Assembly: GCF_000419525.1 (NCBI RefSeq)
Contig: NZ_ATTE01000001.1
Location: 2,712,655-2,776,654 of the forward strand
Direction: 5' to 3'
From: Leucothrix mucor DSM 2157
GTDB lineage: Bacteria > Pseudomonadota > Gammaproteobacteria > Thiotrichales > Thiotrichaceae
DNA: 64,000 nucleotides
The first letter of the stretch is position 1. Every line of letters starts with the position of its first letter. Shown here piece after piece: positions 37,706 to 45,607 of this stretch. The position numbers and the translations under genes were made by a program. A model generated the notes under the pieces. The model did no database searches and had not been told where the DNA came from. It was given only the letters and a program-made list of their open reading frames with translations.

Positions 37706-38683
37706 TTGACAGATTCACCAAGACGCTACTGCGTGGCCCCAATGCTCGACTGGACCGACCGCCATGAGCGTTATTTTCTCCGATTAATCAGCAAACATGC
37801 CTGGTTATATACCGAAATGGTCACCACGGGTGCGCTCATTCATGGAGATAATGAGCGTTACTTAAAATTTGATCACCAAGAGCAACCAGTTGCATTACAA
37901 TTAGGCGGCAGCGATGTTCAAAACATGGTCACTTGCGCGAAAATGGCGGAAGATTTTGGCTATGATGAAGTGAATATCAATGTCGGTTGCCCGAGCGACC
38001 GGGTCCAAAAAGGCGCATTTGGTGCGTGTTTGATGGCCGAACCACAGCTGATTGCTGACTGTGTTAGTGCGATGCAAAACGCTGTATCGATTCCGGTAAC
38101 GGTTAAAAACCGGATTGGAATTGATGATCAAGATGAGGAAACCAGCTTACGACACTTTATCGACGTTGTATCTGAAGCCGGCTGCAAGACCTTTATCGTA
38201 CACGCTCGCAAAGCGTGGTTAAAGGGGCTCAGTCCGAAGCAAAATCGCGACGTACCGCCCCTGAACTACCCGCTGGTGTACCAGATCAAGCAAGAAAACC
38301 CCGATCTGGAAATTATCATCAATGGTGGTATTACTACGTTGGACGAATGTAAAAACCATCTACAATTTGTCGATGGGGTTATGGTTGGCAGGGAAGCCTA
38401 TCACAACCCATTTCACTTGATCGACGTAGATGCAATGGTATATAACGACCGCCGCCCTACAAAAACCCGACTGGAGATTTTGGATCAATATATCGAATAT
38501 GTGGAAGCACAAATTGCTGACGGTGTCTTTTTAAAGCACATGACGCGCCATATATTAGGTTTATTCCAAGGCCAAACGGGTGCTAAAGCTTGGCGCCGCC
38601 ACATTAGCGAACAAGCGCATAAACCAGGGGCCGGTATTGAAGTGCTGCGTGAAGCAGCCAGCTATATCAATGAATCGGAGTAA
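37706..38683 (+). CDS. dusA: tRNA-dihydrouridine(20/20a) synthase DusA
   Basis: Reduces uridines in the D-loop of tRNAs with FMN and NADPH. The 325-residue product has CVAPMLDWTDRHERYFLRL, the active Cys in INVGCPSDRVQKGAFGACLMA (key residues quoted), and KAWLKGLSPKQNRDVPPL, which is typical of DusA rather than DusB or DusC. The start is TTG. It overlaps the stop codon of a three-codon ATG-ATG-CTT-TGA leader (37698-37709), and ACAGG lies upstream at 37692-37696. No in-frame ATG lies upstream before the conserved sequence. Confidence 0.93.
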   Translation: MTDSPRRYCVAPMLDWTDRHERYFLRLISKHAWLYTEMVTTGALIHGDNERYLKFDHQEQPVALQLGGSDVQNMVTCAKMAEDFGYDEVNINVGCPSDRVQKGAFGACLMAEPQLIADCVSAMQNAVSIPVTVKNRIGIDDQDEETSLRHFIDVVSEAGCKTFIVHARKAWLKGLSPKQNRDVPPLNYPLVYQIKQENPDLEIIINGGITTLDECKNHLQFVDGVMVGREAYHNPFHLIDVDAMVYNDRRPTKTRLEILDQYIEYVEAQIADGVFLKHMTRHILGLFQGQTGAKAWRRHISEQAHKPGAGIEVLREAASYINESE

Positions 38684-38686
38684 TTC

Positions 38687-39733
38687 ATGATTTTATTTGC
38701 GAAACGGGACAGCCACGATACGGAGGCGCTAAGTTTGACCAAGCGCTTCTCCGATAAACTTAGTCATTACCTCAGCACCAACCCTTATCCAAACAATGAA
38801 CTGCCTAATGAAGCCATCGATATTCAGGCTTGTTATGCACTGTGTGGAGATACTGATCATCAGGCTAGCCCTGACGATATCGACGCACTTCGTCAGACTA
38901 TTTCAGCCTTGATGATTGCTTATGAGTCGCGCACTAGCCATTGGCTGGAGCCAGAGCAAGTGGCATTGGCGCTACTGAGATTTCACGCAGAACACCAGGC
39001 AAAGACGTTGCGCAAACAAGAGTCTTTCGGCTTTGCGGATGAAAACGCCCTACTCACTGCTAATAAACATGACTCCATACTGCACTTGGCGTTACTGGCT
39101 GATGCACTAGGGCTTAAACAATTCCAAGTCGGCCATAGCCAAGCTGATGATGCTTCAGACTCTGCCGCCTGCAAACGTACGCTCAATGTATTGCTGGATG
39201 ATACCTGCATGCAAGAGATCGAAGCATTTGGCCGTGAGCTACGCGATGACTGCAAGCAAGCGATGCTGGAACAAGGCGCGGATGCTGAGCATTTAAAAGC
39301 CTCTTGGCAATTGCGCTTGCGCTATACCGACGCAGATACCAGCTTGCTATTAAAATGCATGCCGATCGAAATGTTACGCGACGTGTTTGAAAAGCAGCAC
39401 GCACAACGTTTTGGACCAATTGATGGCAACCAGGCCATTCTGATCGAAGCGCTGGAAGTTGAAGTTAGAAAAGAGCCGGCGGACGCATTAGATCTGCCCA
39501 CGAACAACCCTTATCCCAACCAGTATTTATCAGCTTGGACTGCAACAGAGACCGAACAAGGTACACTCTGGCAACGCAATGAAACTAAAATAGCCAAAAC
39601 GCCTTGGCTGGATTGCAAAATACTGCAGGAAATTTTATCGCCCTGCGTCGCAAACTCAACGGATGCCACGGTGCATGGATATTTGATAAAAAACTTTGAA
39701 AAAGAAGTTGACGCAAATCCAAAGCATCCTTAG
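38687..39733 (+). CDS. Divergent hydantoinase/5-oxoprolinase-like protein (partial homologue)
   Basis: The 348-residue ORF lies 3 nt after dusA. The segment LRYTDADTSLLLKCMP, then FEKQHAQRFGPI and ILIEALEVEVR, follows the C-terminal pattern of hydantoinase A and 5-oxoprolinase chains. Upstream, AIDIQACYALCG and EQVALALLRF also follow the order seen in that family. The glycine-rich ATP-type motif that should come between is replaced by KHDSILHLALLADALGLK, and the N-terminal half is absent. It is best read as a degenerate homologue. Its end carries the promoter of the downstream tRNA gene. Confidence 0.45.
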   Translation: MILFAKRDSHDTEALSLTKRFSDKLSHYLSTNPYPNNELPNEAIDIQACYALCGDTDHQASPDDIDALRQTISALMIAYESRTSHWLEPEQVALALLRFHAEHQAKTLRKQESFGFADENALLTANKHDSILHLALLADALGLKQFQVGHSQADDASDSAACKRTLNVLLDDTCMQEIEAFGRELRDDCKQAMLEQGADAEHLKASWQLRLRYTDADTSLLLKCMPIEMLRDVFEKQHAQRFGPIDGNQAILIEALEVEVRKEPADALDLPTNNPYPNQYLSAWTATETEQGTLWQRNETKIAKTPWLDCKILQEILSPCVANSTDATVHGYLIKNFEKEVDANPKHP

Positions 39734-39736
39734 AAT
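39708..39736 (+). promoter_or_regulatory. Promoter of the first tRNA-Asn, overlapping a stop codon
   Basis: TTGACG (39708-39713) and TAGAAT (39731-39736) are 17 nt apart. The -35 box lies in codons of the preceding ORF and the -10 box contains its TAG stop. The tRNA starts 15 nt after the -10 box. Confidence 0.7.
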
Positions 39737-39751
39737 ACGCCGCTCAACTAT

Positions 39752-39827
39752 TCCTCAGTAGCTCAGTTGGTAGAGCAGTTGACTGTTAATCAATTGGTCG
39801 CAAGTTCGAGTCTTGCCTGAGGAGCCA
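39752..39827 (+). tRNA. tRNA-Asn (GTT anticodon), first copy
   Basis: A 76-nt tRNA with acceptor stem TCCTCAG/CTGAGGA, D-arm GCTCAGTTGGTAGAGC, anticodon loop TGTTAAT (anticodon GTT), T-arm AGTTCGAGT and an encoded GCCA end. Its sequence is identical to the second copy 226 nt downstream. Confidence 0.97.
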
Positions 39828-39835
39828 TATTTTAA

Positions 39836-39868
39836 AAGCCTGTCAAAGCAATTTGATGGGCTTTTTTT
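39836..39868 (+). terminator. Rho-independent terminator of first tRNA-Asn
   Basis: AAGCCTGTCAAA pairs with TTTGATGGGCTT (two G-U pairs) around a 4-nt loop. A U tract of seven T follows. Confidence 0.85.
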
Positions 39869-39933
39869 ATGGCCGCTATTTCCAGATCAATAAGCCCCAG
39901 TTTAAAAAATTCAAAAATTACACTAAGTAGTAG

Positions 39934-39962
39934 TTGACGATAAACCAAAGCATCCTTAGAAT
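39934..39962 (+). promoter_or_regulatory. Promoter of the second tRNA-Asn
   Basis: TTGACG (39934-39939) and TAGAAT (39957-39962) are 17 nt apart, matching the first copy. The segment also repeats the end of the upstream ORF, so it is a duplicate of that promoter. Confidence 0.75.
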
Positions 39963-39977
39963 ACGCGGCTTCACTAT

Positions 39978-40053
39978 TCCTCAGTAGCTCAGTTGGTAGA
40001 GCAGTTGACTGTTAATCAATTGGTCGCAAGTTCGAGTCTTGCCTGAGGAGCCA
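39978..40053 (+). tRNA. tRNA-Asn (GTT anticodon), second copy
   Basis: Identical in sequence to the first tRNA-Asn, with the same GTT anticodon and an encoded CCA. It has its own promoter and terminator, so the pair are two independent transcription units. Confidence 0.97.
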
Positions 40054-40060
40054 TATTTAG

Positions 40061-40095
40061 AAAAAGCCCGCTAGAGCAATCCAGCGGGCTTTTTT
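40061..40095 (+). terminator. Rho-independent terminator of second tRNA-Asn
   Basis: AAAAAGCCCGCT (40061-40072) pairs with AGCGGGCTTTTT around a short loop and runs into a T tract. It may also act for the convergent GST gene. Confidence 0.9.
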
Positions 40096-40109
40096 GTGCC
40101 TGCAATAAA

Positions 40110-40739
40110 TTACCGTGCCGCTTGCGACTTCATGTAATCATCATTAATCTTTTCCGCACGCTGATAAGCCGGACGCGCATGCAAGCTGCCAAGATACTCT
40201 TCATAGATTGGCTGCATTTCAATCGTGCCAAATAAAATACCCCAGCCGATATTCGCGCCAATATACACATCCGCCGCAGTAAACTGCTCACCACAGATAT
40301 AGGGTCCGGGCTCTAATGCCAGCGGCAATACATCACGAGTTTGTGCAAAAGTGCCAAAGCCGACACTCATTTCCTTGCCCGTTGGCACTTCCCAGCCCAT
40401 CGACTGTGCAGTCACTGCCTGCTCAACAGGCCCTGCTGCGAAAAACAGCCAACGATAATAATTCGCGCGGGCCAAGTCATTATCTGGCGGCGCTAAGCCC
40501 TGCTCCGGAAAGCGATCAGCCAGATACGCACAGATAGCAGAGGTTTCAGTCACCACCACATCGCCGTGTTTTAGTGCGGGCACTTTGCCCATCGGGTTAA
40601 TCGCATGAAATTCGGGTGCTTTCATGGTCGTGGCGTAATCGAGCCAAACGGTCTCATACGGCAAGCCAAGCTCCTCCATCATCCAGTGGACGATGCGACC
40701 GCGTGATTGCGGATTTGTGTAGAGAATCAGGTCACTCAT
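40110..40739 (-). CDS. Glutathione S-transferase family protein
   Basis: The 209-residue product has the thioredoxin-like N-domain with SRGRIVHWMMEELGLPYE and the cis-Pro segment NPMGKVPALKHGDVVVTETSA. The glutathione-binding pair ETSAIC is present, followed by a helical C-domain. The substrate is unknown. AAGGAGGA precedes the ATG. It faces the divergent Bcr/CflA-type exporter gene. Confidence 0.92.
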   Translation of the reverse strand: MSDLILYTNPQSRGRIVHWMMEELGLPYETVWLDYATTMKAPEFHAINPMGKVPALKHGDVVVTETSAICAYLADRFPEQGLAPPDNDLARANYYRWLFFAAGPVEQAVTAQSMGWEVPTGKEMSVGFGTFAQTRDVLPLALEPGPYICGEQFTAADVYIGANIGWGILFGTIEMQPIYEEYLGSLHARPAYQRAEKINDDYMKSQAAR

Positions 40740-40897
40740 AGGTGAATCCTCCTTGGTGGTGTAAAAAATTACAACAGAGTCATTCTAACCATTACCAAAC
40801 TGACACACAATGAGGTACGTAACAGGGTTATGTAGACCATTCGTTTCTGAAATAATCCGCTGTTGGCATAAACCCACCCAAACAACGAGTAAACCCC

Positions 40898-42103
40898 ATG
40901 TCTGTATCCACACGCTATCTCGCCTTAGTGCTTGGTCTGCTGTCTTGTATCGGCCCATTGTCGATTGATATGTACCTACCTGCACTACCCGCTATCGAAA
41001 CCGACCTCAACGCCGACACCAGCGCGGTACAAATGACGCTAACCGCGTACTTTATGGGTTTTGGTATCTCACAACTGTTCTACGGGCCGTTATCGGATCA
41101 GATTGGCCGCAAAAAGCCGCTCTACATTGGCTTGACCATTTTCATTATCAGTAGCATCGGTTGCTTTCTGGCACCAACGATTGAATGGCTAACTATCATG
41201 CGCTTCGCACAGGGCCTTGGCGGTGCAGTAGTGATGGTGATTCCTCGCGCAATTATTCGTGATACACAAACCGGCGTCGCAGCCACTCGCATGATGGGTA
41301 TGGTCATGATGGTGATCAGCATCTCCCCAATGCTGGCACCATTAGCTGGAAGTGCAGTACTCGCATTTGGTGGATGGCATTATATCTTCGCGCTACTGGC
41401 CGTTTTAGCGGTATTCAGCGTACTACTCACCAGCTTTGGACTTCCTGAAACCCTGCATGAAACCGACAAAGTAAAATTCAACATCGGAAACTTCGTAAAG
41501 GGGTCGCGTATCCTGCTAACCGACGGCTACTTTATGGGATTAACGCTGATTGGCGGATTCGCCTTAGCGAGTTTCTTCGTGTTTATTGCCAGCGCATCCT
41601 TCGTGTACACCGGTCAATTCGGGCTATCACCTGCTGGATTCGGCTTAGCGTTTGCATTGAATGGCTTTGGGTTTTTCCTAGCGACTCGCTTAGCCGCTCC
41701 AATCAGCGAACGAATCGGCACAGAGCGCATGATTAGATTAGCCGTTTCAGGCTCCGCCGCTGTTACATTGGCACTGCTCGCATTATGTTTCGCAGGCCTT
41801 GGAATGCTCACCGTTATCGTAAGCTTCCTATTCGTATCAACCGCCTGCCTAGGCTTAGTCATCCCAAGCACCATGGTACTAGCACTCGACAAACACGGAC
41901 ACATCGCCGGACTCGCCTCATCACTCGGCGGCACCATCCAAATGTTCGTTGGCGGCGCAATGATCGCTGTCGCAAGCCCCTTCTTCAACGGCACCGCCAC
42001 ACCAATGATCGGTGCAATTGCTCTATGTAGCGTATTCACCCTACTACTAGCCCTGCGCACATTGCCCGGCAGCAGCGCACCAGTGTTAGCAACTGAAGAA
42101 TAA
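40898..42103 (+). CDS. Bcr/CflA family drug-resistance MFS transporter
   Basis: The 401-residue product has twelve predicted helices. The conserved loop motif GPLSDQIGRKKPL follows helix 2, and the start SIDMYLPALPAIETDLN resembles Bcr and CflA. The family exports drugs and sometimes sulfonamides or dipeptides by proton antiport. The substrate is not known. Its DNA just before the stop is compositionally similar to its surroundings. Confidence 0.9.
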   Translation: MSVSTRYLALVLGLLSCIGPLSIDMYLPALPAIETDLNADTSAVQMTLTAYFMGFGISQLFYGPLSDQIGRKKPLYIGLTIFIISSIGCFLAPTIEWLTIMRFAQGLGGAVVMVIPRAIIRDTQTGVAATRMMGMVMMVISISPMLAPLAGSAVLAFGGWHYIFALLAVLAVFSVLLTSFGLPETLHETDKVKFNIGNFVKGSRILLTDGYFMGLTLIGGFALASFFVFIASASFVYTGQFGLSPAGFGLAFALNGFGFFLATRLAAPISERIGTERMIRLAVSGSAAVTLALLALCFAGLGMLTVIVSFLFVSTACLGLVIPSTMVLALDKHGHIAGLASSLGGTIQMFVGGAMIAVASPFFNGTATPMIGAIALCSVFTLLLALRTLPGSSAPVLATEE

Positions 42104-42146
42104 GTCCCAGTAAAAACCAAGCTCAAAAACCAATCCAAAATCTAAA

Positions 42147-42172
42147 TCGGCGAGGGATTCACTCCTCGCCGA
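42147..42172 (+). terminator. GC-rich hairpin after the MFS gene
   Basis: TCGGCGAGG (42147-42155) pairs with CCTCGCCGA (42164-42172) around an 8-nt loop. No T run follows, so termination here is uncertain. Confidence 0.4.
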
Positions 42173-42207
42173 CCTTGCTTACAAAATACTCGCGCATCAA
42201 ACCTCAA

Positions 42208-42263
42208 ACAAATCTACAAATCTACAAATCTACAAATCTACAAATCTACAAATCTACAAATCA
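42208..42263. repeat. Tandem octamer repeat, (ACAAATCT)6-7
   Basis: Six perfect copies of ACAAATCT lie at 42208-42255 and a seventh with one change (ACAAATCA) at 42256-42263. It resembles the heptamer array near 33.7 kb in base composition but not in sequence. Confidence 0.98.
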
Positions 42264-42352
42264 GTTAAACACACTGTCTCCCAGTCTTAGCGTTATCAAC
42301 AAATCCCTCAGAGAACTCAGGCTCTAACAAAGCACCACCACCCAACTCCCCA

Positions 42353-42433
42353 GCATCAAGCGCCATTAATTATTTGCGCAGTCCTTACGAGCAAAGCGAG
42401 TCGGCGAAGCAAATAATTAATGGCGCTTGATGC
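42353..42433. repeat. 25-bp perfect inverted repeat with 31-nt centre
   Basis: The arms at 42353-42377 and 42409-42433 are exact reverse complements; the left begins GCATCAAGCGCCATTAATTA. The 31-nt centre contains CCTTACGAGCAAAGCGAG. The element lies in the convergent gap and ends 6 nt from the mutM stop codon. It could be a bidirectional terminator, a REP-like or MITE-type repeat. Confidence 0.95.
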
Positions 42434-42439
42434 AAACAC

Positions 42440-43252
42440 TCATCTTTGACAAGTTTTGCAGTAGAACGTCGACCGCTGCCCTTGCTTGATCTGTGAAATC
42501 ACCGCCCCACACTTGCGACAAGGCTCCCCCGCCCGACCATACACATTCAGCTCTTGCTTAAAATACCCAGGCTTGCCCTCTGCCTGCACAAAATCCCTTA
42601 ACGTCGTGCCACCCTGCTCAATCGATCGCGCCAGTACCTGCTTAATGCAATCAACCAAAACCCCATAGCGCTGCTTAGAAATCTTATTGGCGGCACGCGC
42701 AGGCGAAATCCCTGCCATAAACAAAGACTCGCTGGCATAGATATTCCCAACACCAACCACCACTTCAGCATCCATAATAAACGGCTTCACGCTGCCCGTT
42801 TTTTTACGCGACAGGGTGTATAAACGCTCTGCATCAAAATCGTCAGTCAGTGGCTCTGGCCCCAAGTGATTAATCAGCTTATGCTGCGCAGGATCTTCTT
42901 CGGTCCACAACACTGCACCAAAACGTCTGGGATCATGTAAGCGCACTGCTTTGCCACTATCCAATACCAGATCAACATGATCATGCTTACCCGGTTCCAG
43001 TTCTGCATCAACCACTCGCAGGCTACCTGACATGCCAAGGTGAAGCAAAACCGTCCCTAAATCCGTATTCACCATCACATATTTAGCGCGGCGCGTGACG
43101 CTATTAACCGTCTGGCCGATCAAGCGCTGAATTTCATCCGGCACTGGCCAGCGCAGTTTAGGCTGACGTACTAACACGGCAGTAATTGTGCGCCCCTGCA
43201 TATGCGGCTCAATGCCACGGCAGGTCGTTTCCACTTCGGGTAATTCTGGCAC
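42440..43252 (-). CDS. mutM: Formamidopyrimidine-DNA glycosylase
   Basis: Removes oxidised purines such as 8-oxoguanine and nicks the abasic site. The 270-residue product starts [18 protein letters not shown], with Pro2 as nucleophile and Glu3. It has [11 protein letters not shown], the PRRFGAVLW segment, and a C-terminal zinc finger ([12 protein letters not shown]... then YCKTCQ). The start is GTG, directly after the stop codon of the gene before it. Confidence 0.96.
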   Translation of the reverse strand: MPELPEVETTCRGIEPHMQGRTITAVLVRQPKLRWPVPDEIQRLIGQTVNSVTRRAKYVMVNTDLGTVLLHLGMSGSLRVVDAELEPGKHDHVDLVLDSGKAVRLHDPRRFGAVLWTEEDPAQHKLINHLGPEPLTDDFDAERLYTLSRKKTGSVKPFIMDAEVVVGVGNIYASESLFMAGISPARAANKISKQRYGVLVDCIKQVLARSIEQGGTTLRDFVQAEGKPGYFKQELNVYGRAGEPCRKCGAVISQIKQGQRSTFYCKTCQR

Positions 43253-43765
43253 TTACGGCGTCTCCCTAAATCCGTCCACACCACGACTCAGCAGCTCATA
43301 GACGGCTTCATTCACTAATAAAATTCGCTGATTTAACAGCACATACCGGCGATGATTCACCGGATTTAAACTGCCTAAGGCATATTCAACCTGATTAAAG
43401 CGCACGCGAATGGCTTTATCGGTTAAATCAAATGCTGCCAAATCCTGATCGGCAGCGACATATTCTGCAAGTACCGACTCGGATAATAAGGTAAATAGTT
43501 GCTGTAAATAGCGACTATCGGCTTTGGCTTCAATCGGGGATACGATTTGCCAATCCGGCTGGCCGGACTCAAAGCGTATTGCCGGCTGGCCCGGTAGCAA
43601 AATAGTGACTTCATCCACCGACTCACCAATTGCCGGGTCATAAAGCGTCTCAGCCCCTTTGTTCTCAATTTGGACCTGCTGATAGGCCAAATAACCTAAT
43701 CCAGCCAATAAGATCAGCAAAAAAAGATTAATCATCCGCCGCTTAGAGCTCGATGAACGCTGCAT
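43253..43765 (-). CDS. Single-helix periplasmic protein, possibly DUF4340-like
   Basis: The 170-residue product starts MQRSSSSKRRMINLFLLILLAG. It has a membrane helix (about 11-29), then a periplasmic domain with a beta-rich pattern (QPDWQIVSPIEAKADSRYLQ and YALGSLNPVNHRRYVLLN). DUF4340 proteins have a similar order of WxI-SPI-ADSR-L and Y-G-N, which suggests membership. I chose the ATG at 43765 because GGTGGGG lies just upstream. It immediately precedes mutM. The function is unknown. Confidence 0.6.
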   Translation of the reverse strand: MQRSSSSKRRMINLFLLILLAGLGYLAYQQVQIENKGAETLYDPAIGESVDEVTILLPGQPAIRFESGQPDWQIVSPIEAKADSRYLQQLFTLLSESVLAEYVAADQDLAAFDLTDKAIRVRFNQVEYALGSLNPVNHRRYVLLNQRILLVNEAVYELLSRGVDGFRETP

Positions 43766-43912
43766 TTCCCCACCTTTTAATGGTAACAATTAATGTCCAC
43801 TATCATGCAGAATTCATAAAAGAATGGCACTCTTTAAATATCTCTATAAATTACAAGGTATTAGGACAAAGCGTTAAATTATGGTGCAGTGCAGCATCCA
43901 AGTTATTGATTT

Positions 43913-43941
43913 TAGACAAAGTTTTCATTTCGTCATATACT
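43913..43941 (+). promoter_or_regulatory. Candidate sigma-70 promoter for phaB
   Basis: TAGACA (43913-43918) and TATACT (43936-43941) are 17 nt apart. Transcription from about 43948 would give a leader of about 40 nt containing AAGAGGAGAG ahead of the ATG. Confidence 0.5.
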
Positions 43942-43989
43942 CAATACGCTATTTCATGAAACAGAGTTTTTAACAAGAGGAGAGTTGTT

Positions 43990-44712
43990 ATGGGTCGAGT
44001 CGCAGTTGTAACAGGTGGCACACGCGGGATCGGAGAAGCTATTTGTTTGAGATTGAAAAAGTCAGGATATGATGTAGTCGCCACCTATGCCGGAAATGAT
44101 GAGGCAGCGAATGCATTTTCAGAAGCGAATGGTATTCCGGTTTATAAGTTTGACGTTGCTGATTTTGAAGCCTGTAAAGCAGGCATCGAGAAGATCGAAG
44201 CCGAATGTGGCGCTGTTGACGTACTAGTAAACAATGCTGGTATTACACGCGATGGCACCATGCACAAAATGACATTTGATCGCTGGAATGAAGTTATCCA
44301 GACAAACCTGTCATCTTGCTTCAACATGTGTCGTTCAGTAATCGACGGCATGCGTGATCGCGGTTTCGGCCGTATCGTTAACGTTGGATCGGTTAATGGC
44401 CGTGCTGGTCAATATGGTCAGGTTAACTATGCCGCTGCAAAATCCGGTATCCACGGATTTACTAAAGCCTTGGCACTGGAAGGTGCTGGTAAGAACATTA
44501 CTGTTAATGCGATTGCCCCAGGTTACGTACTGACTGACATGGTGCGTAAAGTACCTCAGGAAGTATTAGATAAGATCGTTCGCACGATTCCAGTTGGTCG
44601 TTTAGGTGATCCGGATGATATTGCACGTGGTGTAATGTTCCTGATCGAAGACGAAGCCGGCTTTATCACTGGCGCGACGTTGGATATCAACGGTGGTCAG
44701 CAAATGTACTAA
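43990..44712 (+). CDS. phaB: Acetoacetyl-CoA reductase (PhaB)
   Basis: Reduces acetoacetyl-CoA to (R)-3-hydroxybutyryl-CoA with NADPH for polyhydroxybutyrate synthesis. The 240-residue short-chain dehydrogenase has TGGTRGIGEAI, NNAGITRDGTMHKM, the catalytic NVGSVNGRAGQYGQVNYAAAKSG region (Ser, Tyr, Lys) and ends in DINGGQQMY, as PhaB does. No phaA or phaC is adjacent. It has a strong ribosome-binding site and its own promoter and terminator. FabG is the nearest alternative and is less likely on these motifs. Confidence 0.92.
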   Translation: MGRVAVVTGGTRGIGEAICLRLKKSGYDVVATYAGNDEAANAFSEANGIPVYKFDVADFEACKAGIEKIEAECGAVDVLVNNAGITRDGTMHKMTFDRWNEVIQTNLSSCFNMCRSVIDGMRDRGFGRIVNVGSVNGRAGQYGQVNYAAAKSGIHGFTKALALEGAGKNITVNAIAPGYVLTDMVRKVPQEVLDKIVRTIPVGRLGDPDDIARGVMFLIEDEAGFITGATLDINGGQQMY

Positions 44713-44743
44713 GGTTTAGCCTTTGTACAACACGTAAGATCTG

Positions 44744-44775
44744 TGCCAATGATTGTTCTGATCATTGGCATTTTT
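44744..44775 (+). terminator. Rho-independent terminator of phaB
   Basis: TGCCAATGAT (44744-44753) pairs with ATCATTGGCA (44761-44770) around a 7-nt loop, followed by five T. Confidence 0.85.
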
Positions 44776-44902
44776 GTTTCTCCCCTGTGCTTAGCCGCCT
44801 GTAAAGATTCGTAAAAACTCCCCATCACGACTTCACTCTGCGCTACTATTTTATCAAACGCGCATCGCTTTGAATTGCGCCACAATGACGGAATATGACC
44901 CC

Positions 44903-45607
44903 ATGACACAAGCTCATATCTTACTGGCCGATGACGATACGGTGCTGGCAGAACTGCTCACCGAGTATCTTCAAGGCGAAGGCTTTAAAATTACCTTGGT
45001 ACACAACGGAGCAGACGCTCTGGAAGCAACCAAAACCCCTAAAGACATGATCATCCTAGACATCATGATGCCACGCATGGATGGGCTGGAAGTCCTGAAA
45101 GCGGTTCGCCAAAATGGCATCGAGACGCCGGTGATTATGCTCACTGCCCGTGGCGATGATATTGACCGGATTTTGGGTCTGGAGTTGGGTGCGGATGACT
45201 ATATGCCAAAGCCTTGCAATCCACGTGAGTTGCTTGCTCGCATTAAAGCTATTCTGCGTCGCGCCGCCGGTACAGAAAAGAAAAGCAGCGCCCAAAGCGA
45301 TCAAATGGAAATCGGTGATTTGAATCTTAATCAGCACAACCGCCAAGCGACGCTGCTAGGTGAAGTGCTGGTACTGACTCAAACCGAGTTCGACATTCTG
45401 CAATTGCTGATGCAAGCACCGGATGAATTGATCACTAAACAGACTATTTCTGAAACTGTGCTGGGCCGTAAGCTGGGTGCTTACGATCGCAGCATTGATG
45501 TGCATATCAGTAATTTGCGTCGCAAGCTTAGCCCATCAGAGAAGCTGAGCATTCAAACCATTCGTGGCTCCGGCTACCTCCTTAACGTGAAGCGCGACGC
45601 CACATGA
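44903..45607 (+). CDS. OmpR/CpxR-like response regulator
   Basis: The 234-residue product has a receiver domain with the phospho-acceptor in IILDIMMPRMDG (Asp53) and the conserved Lys in MPKPCNPREL. The DNA-binding winged helix contains LTQTEFDILQLLMQAPDELIT and IDVHISNLRRKLSP. The motif RILGLELGADDYMPKP closely matches CpxR. ATGs at 44885 and 44903 are both possible, and I chose the latter from CpxR length. It overlaps the kinase gene by 4 nt. Confidence 0.9.
   Translation: MTQAHILLADDDTVLAELLTEYLQGEGFKITLVHNGADALEATKTPKDMIILDIMMPRMDGLEVLKAVRQNGIETPVIMLTARGDDIDRILGLELGADDYMPKPCNPRELLARIKAILRRAAGTEKKSSAQSDQMEIGDLNLNQHNRQATLLGEVLVLTQTEFDILQLLMQAPDELITKQTISETVLGRKLGAYDRSIDVHISNLRRKLSPSEKLSIQTIRGSGYLLNVKRDAT

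Larger units (their letters stand above)
42104..42439. other. Non-coding gap between the MFS and mutM genes
   Basis: No gene found in these 336 nt, which lie between convergent genes. They hold a GC-rich hairpin at 42147-42172, a tandem octamer at 42208-42263 and a large inverted repeat at 42353-42433, each listed separately. Confidence 0.6.

Noticed and set aside
37622-37742. Longer FUN14 protein starting at 37742
   Set aside because: It would overlap the divergent dusA gene and add about 40 residues with no family similarity; the Met at 37622 starts the conserved part.
42208-42263. CRISPR array
   Set aside because: The octamers are directly adjacent with no spacers, so this is a simple tandem repeat.
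43753-43959. Plus-strand reading frame of 68 codons upstream of phaB
   Set aside because: It overlaps the start of the divergent DUF4340-like gene and a likely phaB promoter, and has no ribosome-binding site or recognisable protein features.
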